Positions 25,399 through 35,091 of a DNA stretch of 64,000 nt are shown piece by piece. A program made the position numbers and the translations under genes. The notes beneath the pieces were generated by a model. That model was not told the DNA's origin. It was given only the letters and a program-made list of their open reading frames with translations, and made no database searches. The stretch lies in NCBI GenBank assembly GCA_018433585.1, contig JAHDQW010000006.1:1-64000 (forward strand). The letters are read 5' to 3'. The DNA comes from Candidatus Praeruminimicrobium purgamenti. Lineage in GTDB: Bacteria; Elusimicrobiota; Endomicrobiia; Endomicrobiales; Endomicrobiaceae. Within the stretch, counting starts at the first letter, position 1. Each line of letters starts with the position of its first letter.

Positions 25399-26691
25399 AT
25401 GAAAAAGATTTTAATTTCCTCGGTTTTATTGTTTTTGATAACGTCGGTTTATGCCGATGTTTATAAAGGAGCTGAATTTATGAAGTTTTCAAACGGGCTT
25501 AACGCGGTTATAAAAAAAGATGCTTCGGTTCCCGTGGTATCTGTAAATATATGGGTAAGAGTCGGTTCTGTCAACGAAAACGAACAACAGGCCGGGCTGT
25601 CTCATTTTATAGAACATTTGCTGTTTAAAGGAAGCAAAAATTATCCCGGCGATTTAATGACGAGAAACGTTGAAAAAATGGGCGGAATAATCAACGCAGC
25701 AACTTCAAAAGAATATACGTGTTTTTACATAGACATACAGAAAGAAGGGTACGTCGAAGCGATAAAGATGCTTGCCGATACGGTCTTAAATCCGTTATTT
25801 CCTGCAGATGAAATTACGCAGGAAAGAAAAGTCGTTATTGAAGAAATACAAAGGCATCTTGATAATCCGCAGTCCCAGCTGTTTGAATATTTTATGCAGA
25901 CTGTTTATAAAGAATCCGCTTATAAAAACAGCATAATAGGCAATGAAAACGTCATTGCAAACATATCAAGAGACAACATAATTTCTTATTTTAAAACTCA
26001 TTATATTCCTTCAAATATGGTTGTGTCCGTCGTAGGCGATATTGACGTTGAAGAAACGAAAAAAACGATAGAAGAAACTTTGGGCAAAGCCGTAAAGGAA
26101 AAAGTTCCGGCCGAACCGGTTCTTACGGAATCATTAAAAAAAGGCGAAACTTTTACAATAAAAGACAAAACCGCGCATACATATCTTCTCGCCGGTTTCT
26201 TGGGTCCTGATATGTCGTCTGACGATATCTATACTGCCGATATCGCTTTAAATATTTTAGGTTCGGGGAAATCTTCAAGGCTTTACAGGACGTTAAAAGA
26301 AGAGAAAAAACTTGTTTTTGCGGTAAGTTCTTCATATATGACTTTGAAAGGAACAGGTTCTGCTTTTATATCGGCTGTGTTTGAACAGAATAAATACGAT
26401 GAAGTTATGGCGGCTCTTACAGCCGAAATAAACAGATATGCCAATGACGGACCGACGCAGGAAGAATTGGATAAAATAAAAATGAACATAAAAGCAGACT
26501 GGCTTTTCGGACTTCAGACATTTAACGAGCAGGCCGGACAGTTCGGTTACTGGCAGCTTCAGGGGCATCTGCCTGCATTTAAAAACTATTTAAAAAATAT
26601 AGATAAAGTAACGGTTCAAGACATAAAAAATTTTATGAAAAAATATTATTCCCAGGACAGATTATCCAAGGCGGTAATATTCCCGAAATGA
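25399..26691 (+). CDS. M16 family zinc peptidase, catalytic subunit
   Basis: The 430-aa protein has a signal sequence (residues 1-19, cleavage after VYA) and the inverted zinc motif HFIEHLLFKGS (HxxEH, about residues 67-71), with a downstream ERKVVIEEIQRH glutamate as third zinc ligand. The M16 C-terminal half (SSRLYRTLKEEKKLVFAVSSSY) is also present. Periplasmic location is inferred. It overlaps by 4 nt with a second M16 gene lacking the zinc motif; such pairs form heterodimers. Confidence 0.92.
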   Translation: MKKILISSVLLFLITSVYADVYKGAEFMKFSNGLNAVIKKDASVPVVSVNIWVRVGSVNENEQQAGLSHFIEHLLFKGSKNYPGDLMTRNVEKMGGIINAATSKEYTCFYIDIQKEGYVEAIKMLADTVLNPLFPADEITQERKVVIEEIQRHLDNPQSQLFEYFMQTVYKESAYKNSIIGNENVIANISRDNIISYFKTHYIPSNMVVSVVGDIDVEETKKTIEETLGKAVKEKVPAEPVLTESLKKGETFTIKDKTAHTYLLAGFLGPDMSSDDIYTADIALNILGSGKSSRLYRTLKEEKKLVFAVSSSYMTLKGTGSAFISAVFEQNKYDEVMAALTAEINRYANDGPTQEELDKIKMNIKADWLFGLQTFNEQAGQFGYWQLQGHLPAFKNYLKNIDKVTVQDIKNFMKKYYSQDRLSKAVIFPK

Positions 26692-27983
26692 AACATTTAT
26701 ATTCAGCATTATTTTTTCTTGTATTTTGTAATCAGATATTATTCGGAGGCATTGTGGAAACTTTTAATTTGAAAAACGGCATTAAAGTCATATATAAAAA
26801 AACTGATTCAGTCGAAATAGTTTCGTTAAAATTTTATTCGCCGGTTTCCGTACTTCAGGAAAACGTAAAGCTTGCCGGCGTTACTTCTTTGCTTCACGAC
26901 GTTATGAACAAATCGACGAAAAACAGAAATTCCGACGTTTTATCGACAGATATTGAAAATCTCGGTTCTTCTGTTTCAAGCGACGTTGAATATGATTATT
27001 CAGGATTTACTTTAAACTGCATGAGCCGTTATTTTGACGCTTCATGCGCAATTTTAGCCGATATCATACTGAATCCTGCTTTAGACGAAGAGGAACTGGC
27101 GAAAGAAAAGATAATAATGAAAGAACTTTTAAAAAGCCGGACGGACAGCATCGGACAGACCGCCAACGATAAATTTATAGCGGATTATTACGGTCCTTCT
27201 CATCCTTATTCTTACGTTAAATACGGCAAAGCCGAAACTCTTGATCTTATAACGAAAAAAGATTTGCAGGAAGCCTATGAAAAAATATATTCTTCAAAAG
27301 GCATCGTAATTACGGTAGTCGGCAATATTAAAAAATCACAGCTCAAAAACAGCCTTGAAAAATATTTTTCTCCGTTAAAGCTTTCCGACGCAAAGAACGA
27401 AAAAACTTTTGATTTGTATGTTAATCCGGCGGAAAAAGATGTTGTTGAAGAATCAAAATTTAACCAGGCTTTTGTCCTTTATGCTTATCCTGCGGCAAGC
27501 GTATCAAACGAAGATTTCGCAACGCTTAAGCTGATTAACGCCGTTTTGGGCGGAAGAATGACGGGAAGACTTTTTGTCGAACTGAGGGAAAAACTTGGTC
27601 TTGCTTATGAAGTCAATTCAATATATCCTACAAGAAAAGATAAAAGTTACTTTGAAATTTATTTGGGGCTTGATAAGAAAAATATAGATGTTGCCAAAAA
27701 GGGAATAGAGAAAATAACCGAAGATTTATGCTCTGAAAAAATAGGCGCTGAGGAACTTCAGGATACTAAGAATTTTATAAAAGGGGTATATCTTTTAGAC
27801 CATCAGGCTGTTGAAAGACAGGCTTATTATCTGGCTTTCAGGGAAATTACCGGGCTTGGATATGAATATGACGAAAAATATATTGAAGAACTGGAAAAGA
27901 TAACTCCCGAAGATATAACAGCCGTTGCAAATAAATATTTCAAACAGCGGCCTTACAAACTTATATTGTCTCCGGTAAAATAG
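26688..27983 (+). CDS. M16 family protein, non-catalytic subunit
   Basis: A 431-aa M16 homologue with a signal sequence (residues 1-22). Where the HxxEH motif should be it reads TSLLHDVMNKST, so the zinc site is lost, while the C-terminal R/Y substrate-binding region is kept (GGRMTGRLFVELREKLGLAYEVNSIYP). This is the usual division of labour in M16B pairs: one chain cuts, the other binds. It starts at ATG 26688, within the stop of the catalytic gene. Confidence 0.9.
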   Translation: MKHLYSALFFLVFCNQILFGGIVETFNLKNGIKVIYKKTDSVEIVSLKFYSPVSVLQENVKLAGVTSLLHDVMNKSTKNRNSDVLSTDIENLGSSVSSDVEYDYSGFTLNCMSRYFDASCAILADIILNPALDEEELAKEKIIMKELLKSRTDSIGQTANDKFIADYYGPSHPYSYVKYGKAETLDLITKKDLQEAYEKIYSSKGIVITVVGNIKKSQLKNSLEKYFSPLKLSDAKNEKTFDLYVNPAEKDVVEESKFNQAFVLYAYPAASVSNEDFATLKLINAVLGGRMTGRLFVELREKLGLAYEVNSIYPTRKDKSYFEIYLGLDKKNIDVAKKGIEKITEDLCSEKIGAEELQDTKNFIKGVYLLDHQAVERQAYYLAFREITGLGYEYDEKYIEELEKITPEDITAVANKYFKQRPYKLILSPVK

Positions 27984-27989
27984 GGGGGG

Positions 27990-28066
27990 ACTTTTTTGTC
28001 TCGTGAAAAAAGTAAAAATAGTTTTAATAAAAATTTTCTTACAATAAAATATAAAAAAAGACGGGT
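27990..28066 (+). repeat. Direct repeat copy 1
   Basis: 77 bp starting ACTTTTTTGTCTCGTG and ending AAAGACGGGT, nearly identical to 28327-28406; the only difference is a 3-bp gap near the 3' end. Here the terminal hairpin of the second copy is broken. Confidence 0.9.
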
Positions 28067-28180
28067 GATTTTTAATCCATCCTCTCTTATCTTGTTTTTT
28101 GTTACCGCATAAAAACACGATTATGAACGAAATATTTTTCAATGTAAAAACTATATAATTGCAGAAGTTTTTAATCACTG

Positions 28181-28208
28181 CTTGTTTGAATAAAAATCCG
28201 TTTCATTA
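28181..28208 (+). repeat. Dispersed 28-bp repeat, copy 1
   Basis: CTTGTTTGAATAAAAATCCG and the following TTTCATTA match the reverse complement of 51698-51725 except for one base. Both copies lie in intergenic regions. Confidence 0.8.
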
Positions 28209-28326
28209 AGATGTTAGAATTTTTAACTGATGTTGGGCAGACTGTTGACAAAGTCAATCTGTCTGGGGTTCAGTGATGGCATTGAAAAATATAAGAGAAT
28301 GTGTTTAGCGGTGGGGCTTTTTGTTT

Positions 28327-28406
28327 ACTTTTTTGTCTCGTGAAAAAAGTAAAAATAGTTTTAATAAAAATTTTCTTACAATAAAATATAATAAAAAAAG
28401 ACGGGT
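28327..28406 (+). repeat. Direct repeat copy 2
   Basis: 80-bp second copy of the 27990-28066 repeat. Its 3' end runs into an intact terminator stem. Confidence 0.9.
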
Positions 28407-28426
28407 TTTTTTGTCCCCGTCTTTTT
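28395..28426. terminator. Bidirectional terminator
   Basis: AAAAAGACGGG (28395-28405) pairs with CCCGTCTTTTT (28416-28426), 11 bp, between the M16 operon (+) and clpB (-). Confidence 0.88.
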
Positions 28427-28452
28427 ATTTGTCAATTTTTATGATCTGAATC

Positions 28453-31038
28453 TTATTTAAATATCAATTCTTTTTTATCTTTATCCAAATCAACTTTTAT
28501 ACTGCTTCCTTCCGTAAATTCGCCGGATATTATTTTTGCTGATAAAGGGTTCAAAACATACGTCTGCAAAGCTCTTTTTAAAGGTCTTGCTCCGAAAGCC
28601 GGTTCGTACCCCTGTGTCGATATAAAGTCTTTGGCTTTATCCGTAAGAGTTAACGTTATTTTTCTTTCTGCCAGCCTTTTTGTAATTGCGTTTAACTGAA
28701 TATCTATTATTTTTCTCAAATCGTCTTTTTCGAGCCTTCTGAATATTATTATTTCGTCTATTCTGTTTAAAAATTCGGGTTTAAACTGCATGTGCAGTGT
28801 TTCGTCCACTTTCTTTTTTATTTCTTCATAATCCGAACTTTCCTGAATCCACTGAGAACCTATGTTTGACGTCATAATAATTACGGTATTTTTAAAATCT
28901 ACTGTTCTTCCCTGGCTGTCCGTAAGTCTTCCGTCGTCCAATAATTGAAGCATTATATTAAATACTTCAGGATGAGCTTTTTCTATTTCATCAAACAAGA
29001 CTACAGAATAAGGTCTTCTTCTGACAGCTTCGGTCAACTGTCCTCCTTCTTCAAAACCGACATATCCCGGAGGCGCTCCTATCAATTTTGATACGGCATG
29101 TTTTTCCATATATTCTGACATATCTATTCTGACAATGTTCTTTTCGTCGTCAAACAAAAGTTCCGCAAGCGCTTTGGCGAGTTCTGTTTTTCCTACGCCG
29201 GTAGGTCCGAGGAATATAAAAGAACCCATAGGTTTGTTAGGATCGGATATTCCCGATCTTGACCTTCTTACGGCATTGGAAATTGCAATTACGGCGTCAT
29301 TTTGTCCGATTACTCTTTCGTGCAGCCGGTCTTCCATCTTCAGCAGTTTCTGCATTTCGCCTTCAAGCATTCTTGAAACGGGAATTCCCGTCCATTTGCT
29401 TATAACAGACGCTATATCATCATCGTCGACTTCTTCTTTAAGCATCTTTTTATCCGACTGTATTTTTGCAAGTTTTTTATTTTCTTTCTCAAGTTCTTCT
29501 GTTATTTTCGGTATTTTGCCGTAACGTATTTCGGCAACCGTGTTTAACTCTCCGTTTCTTTCCGCTTTCTGTTCGTCAATTTTGAGTCTGTCTATATCCT
29601 GTTTAAGCTTTCTTATTGCAGATATCGCGTCTTTTTCTTTCTGCCAGTGCACTTTCATATTGTTTGACGACATTTTTAATTTTTCTATTTCTGATTCTAT
29701 TGCCGCAAGTCTTCCTTTTGAAGCGGCGTCACTGTCTTTTTTTACGGCCTGTTTTTCAATCTCAAGCTGTCTTATTTTTCTTTCAACAGTATCGAGTTCT
29801 GTAGGCATTGAATCAATTTCTATTCTTAATTTGCTGGCGGCTTCATCTATTAAGTCTATTGCTTTATCAGGCAGAAATCTGTCTGTTATATATCTTGAAC
29901 TTAACGCTGCGGCCGCTACGAGAGCCGAATCTTTAATTTTTACTCCGTGGTGGACTTCATATTTTTCTTTAAGCCCTCTCAGTATCGCAATTGTGTCTTC
30001 TATTGAAGGCTCGCCGGTATAAACGGTCTGAAATCTTCTTTCAAGCGCTTTATCTTTTTCAATATATTTTCTGTATTCGTCAAGAGTTGTTGCTCCTATA
30101 AGTTTCAGTTCTCCTCTTGCAAGCATAGGTTTTAACATATTGCCGGCATCCATTGCGCCTTCCGTCGCTCCGGCTCCGACGATAGTATGTATTTCGTCAA
30201 TGAACAAAATGATTTTACCCTGCGCCGCCTGGATTTCTTTCAATACGGCTTTAAGTCTGTCTTCAAATTCGCCTCTGTATTTTGCTCCGGCTATTAAAGA
30301 ACCCAAATCCAAAGCTATGACTTTTTTGTCTTTTAACGATTCAGGCACGTCATGCGACACTATTCTTTGGGCAAGCCCTTCGACTATCGCCGTTTTTCCT
30401 ACGCCCGGTTCTCCTATAAGAACGGGATTATTTTTTGTTCTTCTTGACAGCACCTGGATGCTTCTTCTTATTTCTTCGTCTCTTCCGATAACAGGATCAA
30501 GTTTTCCTCTTTTTGCAAGTTCTGTCAAATCTTTTCCGTATTTTTCCAAAGCCTGATATTTGTCGTCAGGATTTTGGTCTACTACTCTGTTAGAGCCTCT
30601 TATGTCCACAAGAGCTTTTAAAACAGAATCTTTCGTTATTGCGTATTTTTTTAATATTTTATATCCGTCCGACCCGTGAAATTCCAGTATTGCCAAAAGG
30701 AGATGTTCTGTCGAAACATATTCGTCTTTCAAATCTTTTGCAATTTTTTCGGCAGTCGTAAAAAGTTTGTTTAAATCCTGAGAAATATAAGTCTGCGCGC
30801 CTGAAACTTTAGGTTTTGCTTCAATAAGTTTTAAAATATCCTGTTCTATCAGAGGTTTAAGGTTTTGTTCGGCAGCCGATAACTTTGATATAATAGCGCC
30901 GACAATACCCTGCTCCTGTTTTAATAATGCGTATAAAAGATGTTCAGGAGTAAGTTCCTGGTTGCCGTACTGCGTTGCAATGTCCTGCATATCGGCAAGG
31001 GCTTCCTGTGATTTTATTGTAAATTTAGATAAATTCAT
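28453..31038 (-). CDS. clpB: ATP-dependent disaggregase ClpB
   Basis: ClpB (861 aa) pulls polypeptides out of aggregates together with DnaK. It has the N-domain repeats ([25 protein letters not shown]), first AAA+ module with [13 protein letters not shown], the long middle coiled coil at about 400-530 that marks ClpB rather than ClpA/C, the second AAA+ module with [14 protein letters not shown] and the C-terminal D2-small domain. Length is normal. AGGAGG lies before ATG 31038. Upstream is a CIRCE element inside a sigma70 promoter, so HrcA control is expected. Confidence 0.97.
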   Translation of the reverse strand: MNLSKFTIKSQEALADMQDIATQYGNQELTPEHLLYALLKQEQGIVGAIISKLSAAEQNLKPLIEQDILKLIEAKPKVSGAQTYISQDLNKLFTTAEKIAKDLKDEYVSTEHLLLAILEFHGSDGYKILKKYAITKDSVLKALVDIRGSNRVVDQNPDDKYQALEKYGKDLTELAKRGKLDPVIGRDEEIRRSIQVLSRRTKNNPVLIGEPGVGKTAIVEGLAQRIVSHDVPESLKDKKVIALDLGSLIAGAKYRGEFEDRLKAVLKEIQAAQGKIILFIDEIHTIVGAGATEGAMDAGNMLKPMLARGELKLIGATTLDEYRKYIEKDKALERRFQTVYTGEPSIEDTIAILRGLKEKYEVHHGVKIKDSALVAAAALSSRYITDRFLPDKAIDLIDEAASKLRIEIDSMPTELDTVERKIRQLEIEKQAVKKDSDAASKGRLAAIESEIEKLKMSSNNMKVHWQKEKDAISAIRKLKQDIDRLKIDEQKAERNGELNTVAEIRYGKIPKITEELEKENKKLAKIQSDKKMLKEEVDDDDIASVISKWTGIPVSRMLEGEMQKLLKMEDRLHERVIGQNDAVIAISNAVRRSRSGISDPNKPMGSFIFLGPTGVGKTELAKALAELLFDDEKNIVRIDMSEYMEKHAVSKLIGAPPGYVGFEEGGQLTEAVRRRPYSVVLFDEIEKAHPEVFNIMLQLLDDGRLTDSQGRTVDFKNTVIIMTSNIGSQWIQESSDYEEIKKKVDETLHMQFKPEFLNRIDEIIIFRRLEKDDLRKIIDIQLNAITKRLAERKITLTLTDKAKDFISTQGYEPAFGARPLKRALQTYVLNPLSAKIISGEFTEGSSIKVDLDKDKKELIFK

Positions 31039-31053
31039 TTTAACCTCCTATAT

Positions 31054-31080
31054 TTAGCACTCTTTATTATTGAGTGCCAG
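31054..31080 (-). promoter_or_regulatory. CIRCE element (HrcA operator)
   Basis: TTAGCACTC (31054-31062), 9-nt spacer, GAGTGCCAG (31072-31080). The left arm is a perfect CIRCE arm; the right matches 7 of 9 bases. It lies just before clpB and abuts its -10 box, the classical place for heat-shock repression by HrcA. Confidence 0.92.
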
Positions 31081-31107
31081 TATAGCATAAGAAAATTTAT
31101 TTGTCAA
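31079..31107 (-). promoter_or_regulatory. clpB promoter
   Basis: On the minus strand TTGACA (31102-31107) and TATACT (31079-31084) are 17 bp apart, and the CIRCE arm follows over the transcription start. Confidence 0.85.
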
Positions 31108-31156
31108 TATATATTTGTTTTAAAATTTTGTATTATATGAAGCGGAAAATAAATAA

Positions 31157-31921
31157 ATGAAACAATATTTGATGTTATTATCTTTTATATTCCTGTTTGT
31201 AAACGCCTGTTCTTCCGTTCCTATAACGGGAAGAAGCCGTCTTCTTTTAAGCAGCGAAAGCGAAGAAGTTGCGGCGGGAGCTGCAAGCTATAAAACTTTT
31301 TTATCCGAAGCAAAAATTTCAAAGGATGCCGCTAACGGCGCTCTTGTAAAAAAAGTCGGAGAAAAAATTGCAAAAACTTCAGGGTTAAACTATGACTGGG
31401 AATTTACTCTGGTTGAAAATGACGAAGCAAACGCTTTTTGTCTTCCGGGCGGTAAAGTCGCCGTTTATACCGGCATTTTAAAGTATACAAAGACAGAAGC
31501 GGGTCTTGCGACTGTGATGTCTCATGAAATTGCGCATGCCGTCGCCAGACACGGAGCCGAAAGAGCTTCACAGGCTCAGATATTGCAGCTCGGGCTTTCC
31601 GTGGGAGATACTGCTCTGAGCGACAATCCTAATAAAGATTTGATTTTGCAGGGAATAAATGTTGCCGGCAATGTCGGCGTTATTCTTCCGTACAGCAGAA
31701 AGCATGAATCGGAAGCGGATTACATGGGGCTTATCTTGATGTCAAAAGCCGGATATAATCCTAATGAAGCGATTGCTTTTTGGCAGAGAATGTCTGCCGG
31801 CGGCTCGGGTAAACAGGATTCAATAACTAAATTCTTGTCAACTCATCCTACGGATGAACAAAGAATAAAAGATCTGCAGAAACATTTAAAAGAAGCATTA
31901 ACCTATTATAATAAAAAGTAA
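31157..31921 (+). CDS. M48 family metalloprotease, lipoprotein
   Basis: The 254-aa protein starts with a lipoprotein signal (hydrophobic residues 4-16, lipobox VNAC with Cys18) and carries the zinc motif HEIAH (in VMSHEIAHAVARHGAE, about residues 124-128) and a downstream glutamate in ESEADYMGL. This is the short periplasmic M48 group related to BepA/LoiP, which act in outer-membrane protein quality control. A terminator closes the gene, and a promoter-like TATTAT lies before it. Confidence 0.9.
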   Translation: MKQYLMLLSFIFLFVNACSSVPITGRSRLLLSSESEEVAAGAASYKTFLSEAKISKDAANGALVKKVGEKIAKTSGLNYDWEFTLVENDEANAFCLPGGKVAVYTGILKYTKTEAGLATVMSHEIAHAVARHGAERASQAQILQLGLSVGDTALSDNPNKDLILQGINVAGNVGVILPYSRKHESEADYMGLILMSKAGYNPNEAIAFWQRMSAGGSGKQDSITKFLSTHPTDEQRIKDLQKHLKEALTYYNKK

Positions 31922-31933
31922 TCGGGACTGTAT

Positions 31934-31968
31934 AACGCAAAAGTATAAAAATATACCTGCGTTTTTTT
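31934..31968 (+). terminator. Rho-independent terminator behind the M48 gene
   Basis: AACGCA (31934-31939) with TGCGTT (31958-31963), inner stem GTATA/TATAC (31943-31956), then a T-run to 31968. Confidence 0.75.
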
Positions 31969-31973
31969 ACATA

Positions 31974-32017
31974 TTGACAAAATAATTTTTTATAGATATA
32001 ATTTTATCTATAAAAAA
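31974..32017 (+). promoter_or_regulatory. rex-hyd promoter with palindrome over the -10 box
   Basis: TTGACA (31974-31979), 17 bp, TATAAT (31997-32002). A perfect 13-bp inverted repeat (arms 31986-31998 TTTTTTATAGATA and 32005-32017, 6-bp spacer) covers the -10 box. It does not match the usual Rex operator (TTGTGAN8TCACAA or TTGTTAA-N4-TTAACAA), so Rex may use a variant site or another regulator may act. Confidence 0.75.
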
Positions 32018-32049
32018 TTATCCATTGATATAGTATGTAGGAAAAATCA

Positions 32050-32715
32050 TTGAAAAATCAAGTAGTTTTAGATAACAGAAGAGATGTGCCGGAAGCTACA
32101 ATAAGAAGACTGCCGGTATACCGCCATTACTTAAAGCAGTTGGAAAGTGAAGGCGTTGTTTGCGTTTCCTGCACACAGATTGCAAACTGGCTTAGCTTTA
32201 GTCCTATTCAGGTAAGAAAAGATATAGAATTTACCGGGGTGGAAGGTAAACCTAAAATAGGTTATGAATTAAAAGATTTGATTGCCCATATAGAAAATTT
32301 TTTGTGTTTTCATACAAAAAACGAAGCCGTTTTAATCGGCGCCGGGCATTTGGGATATGCTCTTTTAGGATATCACGGCTTTAAGGAATTCGGACTTGAA
32401 ATAGTTGCCGCTTTTGATAACAGCCAGGATAAAATTGATAAATTTATAAATTTCAAAAAAGTATTTTCAATTGACAAGCTTGAAGAAATGGTTTCCAGAA
32501 TGAAAATACAAATAGGCATATTAACCGTTCCTGCCTCATGCGCGCAGGCGCTTACCGACAGAATGGTCGCAGCGGGCATAAAAGCTATTTGGAATTTTGC
32601 TCCCGTAAAAATAAATGTTCCTAAAGACGTTGTCGTGCAGCACGAGAATTTAGCGTCTTCTCTTGCGGTGCTTTCTAAAAAAATAGATGAACAAATAAAA
32701 AGAGATTTGAAGTAA
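32050..32715 (+). CDS. rex: Redox-sensing transcriptional repressor Rex
   Basis: Rex (221 aa) represses fermentation and hydrogen genes until NADH/NAD+ rises. The N-terminal winged helix reads VPEATIRRLPVYRHYLKQLE with SFSPIQVRKDIEF as recognition helix; the Rossmann domain has LIGAGHLGYALLGY (dinucleotide loop) and the following AAFDNS acid. Start is TTG at 32050, since no ATG fits and AGGA lies upstream. It heads the hydrogenase operon, with hydC 12 nt on. Confidence 0.93.
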   Translation: MKNQVVLDNRRDVPEATIRRLPVYRHYLKQLESEGVVCVSCTQIANWLSFSPIQVRKDIEFTGVEGKPKIGYELKDLIAHIENFLCFHTKNEAVLIGAGHLGYALLGYHGFKEFGLEIVAAFDNSQDKIDKFINFKKVFSIDKLEEMVSRMKIQIGILTVPASCAQALTDRMVAAGIKAIWNFAPVKINVPKDVVVQHENLASSLAVLSKKIDEQIKRDLK

Positions 32716-32727
32716 GGAGAAATGAAG

Positions 32728-33210
32728 ATGGAAAATTACGGGAAGTTTGATAGGGTTTGTCAGATCTTGGAAGAGAACGGCAAAGATAAAGCAAAACTTA
32801 TCCCTATCTTACAGGCGGTGCAGGATGTTTACAGATATCTTCCGGAGGAAATGCTGGCTTTTATAGCTTCATCGCTGAACATTTCTCCTGCAAGAGTATA
32901 CGGCGTGGCAACATTTTTTTCACATTTCACGCTGAAACCTAAGGGTAAACATATCATTAAAGTATGCGACGGAACGGCATGCCACGTTAAAAAGTCAACG
33001 CTTTTGATTGATGCCATAAAAACAAAATTAAAGCTCGGCGCATCGGAAATGACTACAAAAGATATGTTGTTTACTATAGAAACGGTATCATGTTTGGGCG
33101 CATGCGGGCTTGCTCCTGTTATGGTTATAGACAACGATGTTCACGGTCAGGTTACCCCTGAAAAAGTCTCAAAGCTTATTGACGATATTATGAAACAGGA
33201 GGAAAAATAA
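32728..33210 (+). CDS. hydC: NADH-dependent [FeFe]-hydrogenase subunit HydC (NuoE-like)
   Basis: The protein (160 aa) is a thioredoxin-fold [2Fe-2S] protein of the NuoE family: CDGTACHVKKS and CLGACGLAPVMVI provide the four cysteines. It pairs with HydB to pass electrons between NAD(H) and the cluster chain. ATG 32728 is chosen because AAGGAG (32714-32719) is 8 nt before it and only 2 nt before the other ATG at 32722. It is 1 nt overlapped with hydB. Confidence 0.93.
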   Translation: MENYGKFDRVCQILEENGKDKAKLIPILQAVQDVYRYLPEEMLAFIASSLNISPARVYGVATFFSHFTLKPKGKHIIKVCDGTACHVKKSTLLIDAIKTKLKLGASEMTTKDMLFTIETVSCLGACGLAPVMVIDNDVHGQVTPEKVSKLIDDIMKQEEK

Positions 33211-35087
33211 TGAATACCGATTTGGATAAAATATCAGCTAAAGTAAAAGATGCGTCAAAAAAAATAAACAAAAGAATAATTCTTTGCGCCGGAACCGGAT
33301 GCGTTGCAAACGGAGCTTTGAAAGTTTATGATGCTTTTTTAAAAACGGCTAAAGAATTAAACATAGAAGTATGCGTTGAATTAAAAGAAGAAAGCAAAGG
33401 AATGCTTGTTTCTCAAAGCGGCTGTCAGGGATTTTGCCAGATGGGACCTTTGGTTTCCGTGCTTCCCGAAGATATTTTGTATACAAAAGTTAAAGTTGAA
33501 GACGTTAAGGAAATATTGGAAAAAAGCATTATCGGCGGCGAAGTCGTAGAAAGATTGTGTTACAGTGAAAACGGTTCCGTTTATAAAGGGCCTAATGAAA
33601 TTCATTTTTACAAAAAACAGCACAGACACGTTATAAAACAATGCGGAAGAATTGCCGCGGAAGATATTGAAGAATATATAAGCATCGGCGGATATTATGC
33701 GGCAAAAAAAGCCTGTCTTGAAATGTCAGCCGAAGATATCTGCAAAGAAATTTTAGATTCAGGTTTAAGAGGAAGAGGCGGAGGCGGATTTCCTACAGGA
33801 AGAAAGTGGGAATTAACCAGAGTCCAGCCTGGTCCTAAGAAATATGTTATTTGTAACGGAGACGAAGGAGATCCGGGAGCGTTTATGGACAGAAGCGTTC
33901 TTGAAGGAAATCCTCACAGCGTTATAGAAGGTATGATTATAGCCGCAAAAGCAATCGGCGCGGATGAAGGGTACGTTTATGTAAGAACGGAATATCATCT
34001 TGCAGTTGAGAGAATGAAGAATGCAATCAAAAAAGCAAATGAAATCGGAGTTTTAGGTAAAAATCTTTTCGGCTCAGACCACAGTTTTGATTTGCATGTT
34101 ATGGAAGGCGCCGGCGCTTTTGTGTGCGGTGAAGAAACGGCGTTGATAGCTTCAGTCGAAGGCAAGAGAGGAATGCCTACGCCTAAGCCTCCTTTTCCTG
34201 CGCAAAGCGGTTTGTGGGGAAAACCTACGGTTATAAACAACGTTGAAACTCTTGCTACGGTTCCTTTAATTATAAAAGACGGAGCGGACACTTTTAAAAG
34301 TCTCGGAGTTCCGACTTCAACAGGGACAAAAACTTTTGCTTTGACAGGACACGTTAAAAATACAGGCTTGATTGAAGTTCCTTTCGGAACGACTTTAAGA
34401 CAGATAATATTTGATATAGCCGGCGGAGTAACAGACGATACGGGAAACGTAGTCGAAGGCGCATTCAAAGCCGTACAAATCGGAGGCCCTTCCGGAGGCT
34501 GTTTGACTGCGGAGCATTTGGATCTGCCTTTGGATTTTGATTCTTTAAGAAAAGTAGGCGCTATGGTCGGTTCAGGCGGACTTGTAGTCATGAACCAGAC
34601 GACTTGTATGGTAAACGTAGCAAAGTTTTTTATGCAGTTCACCCAGCATGAATCATGCGGCAAATGCGTTTTGTGCAGAGAAGGAACAAGACAAATGCTT
34701 CTTATGCTTGAAGATATAACGGAAGGAAGAGCAACGGAAGAAACAATTCCATTACTTGAAAAATTGGCCCATACGGTAAGAGTAGGCTCTTTGTGCGGTC
34801 TCGGTAAAACGGCTCCAAACCCTGTTTTGTCAACATTAAAATATTTCAGACACGAATATGACGCCCATGTTAAAGAAAAAAGATGTCCTTCTCAGAGTTG
34901 TACGAGTTTAATTAATATAACGATTGATCAAGATAAATGTATAGGCTGTACTGCTTGCGCCAGAAAATGCCCGGTCGGAGCAATTAAAGGCGCTTTAAAA
35001 GAAAAGCATATTATTGATCAGAAAACATGCGTAAAGTGCGGCGTTTGCGTTGCGACATGTAAATTCGGGGCGATTAAGAGAGGATAA
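33210..35087 (+). CDS. hydB: NADH-dependent [FeFe]-hydrogenase subunit HydB (NuoF-like)
   Basis: The 625-aa subunit holds FMN and binds NADH. From N to C: a thioredoxin-like [2Fe-2S] domain (residues about 22-95, GTGCVANGA and SGCQGFCQMGP), the NuoF core with the glycine loop GRGGGGFPTGRKWE (about 188-201) and CNGDEGDPGAFMDR, an SLBB domain, the cluster motif ESCGKCVLCREGT (about 480), and a C-terminal 2x[4Fe-4S] ferredoxin (CIGCTACARKCP, CVKCGVCVATC). This is the layout of HydB in trimeric electron-bifurcating hydrogenases. A GGAGG ribosome binding site lies in the end of hydC. Confidence 0.96.
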   Translation: MNTDLDKISAKVKDASKKINKRIILCAGTGCVANGALKVYDAFLKTAKELNIEVCVELKEESKGMLVSQSGCQGFCQMGPLVSVLPEDILYTKVKVEDVKEILEKSIIGGEVVERLCYSENGSVYKGPNEIHFYKKQHRHVIKQCGRIAAEDIEEYISIGGYYAAKKACLEMSAEDICKEILDSGLRGRGGGGFPTGRKWELTRVQPGPKKYVICNGDEGDPGAFMDRSVLEGNPHSVIEGMIIAAKAIGADEGYVYVRTEYHLAVERMKNAIKKANEIGVLGKNLFGSDHSFDLHVMEGAGAFVCGEETALIASVEGKRGMPTPKPPFPAQSGLWGKPTVINNVETLATVPLIIKDGADTFKSLGVPTSTGTKTFALTGHVKNTGLIEVPFGTTLRQIIFDIAGGVTDDTGNVVEGAFKAVQIGGPSGGCLTAEHLDLPLDFDSLRKVGAMVGSGGLVVMNQTTCMVNVAKFFMQFTQHESCGKCVLCREGTRQMLLMLEDITEGRATEETIPLLEKLAHTVRVGSLCGLGKTAPNPVLSTLKYFRHEYDAHVKEKRCPSQSCTSLINITIDQDKCIGCTACARKCPVGAIKGALKEKHIIDQKTCVKCGVCVATCKFGAIKRG

Positions 35088-35091
35088 AATA

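Larger units (their letters stand above)
27984..28452. other. Intergenic region with direct repeats, no gene seen
   Basis: The 469-bp gap holds two copies of a 77/80-bp direct repeat (27990-28066, 28327-28406), a 28-bp segment shared with 51698-51725, an imperfect hairpin at about 28236-28262 and a terminator at its right end. No convincing coding region. Confidence 0.7.

Noticed and set aside
29135-30556. Several 130-160-aa plus-strand frames opposite clpB
   Set aside because: Low-complexity serine/leucine-rich shadows of the ClpB coding strand.
33995-34663. 222-aa minus-strand frame opposite hydB
   Set aside because: Shadow of a conserved gene; proline/serine-rich without family features.
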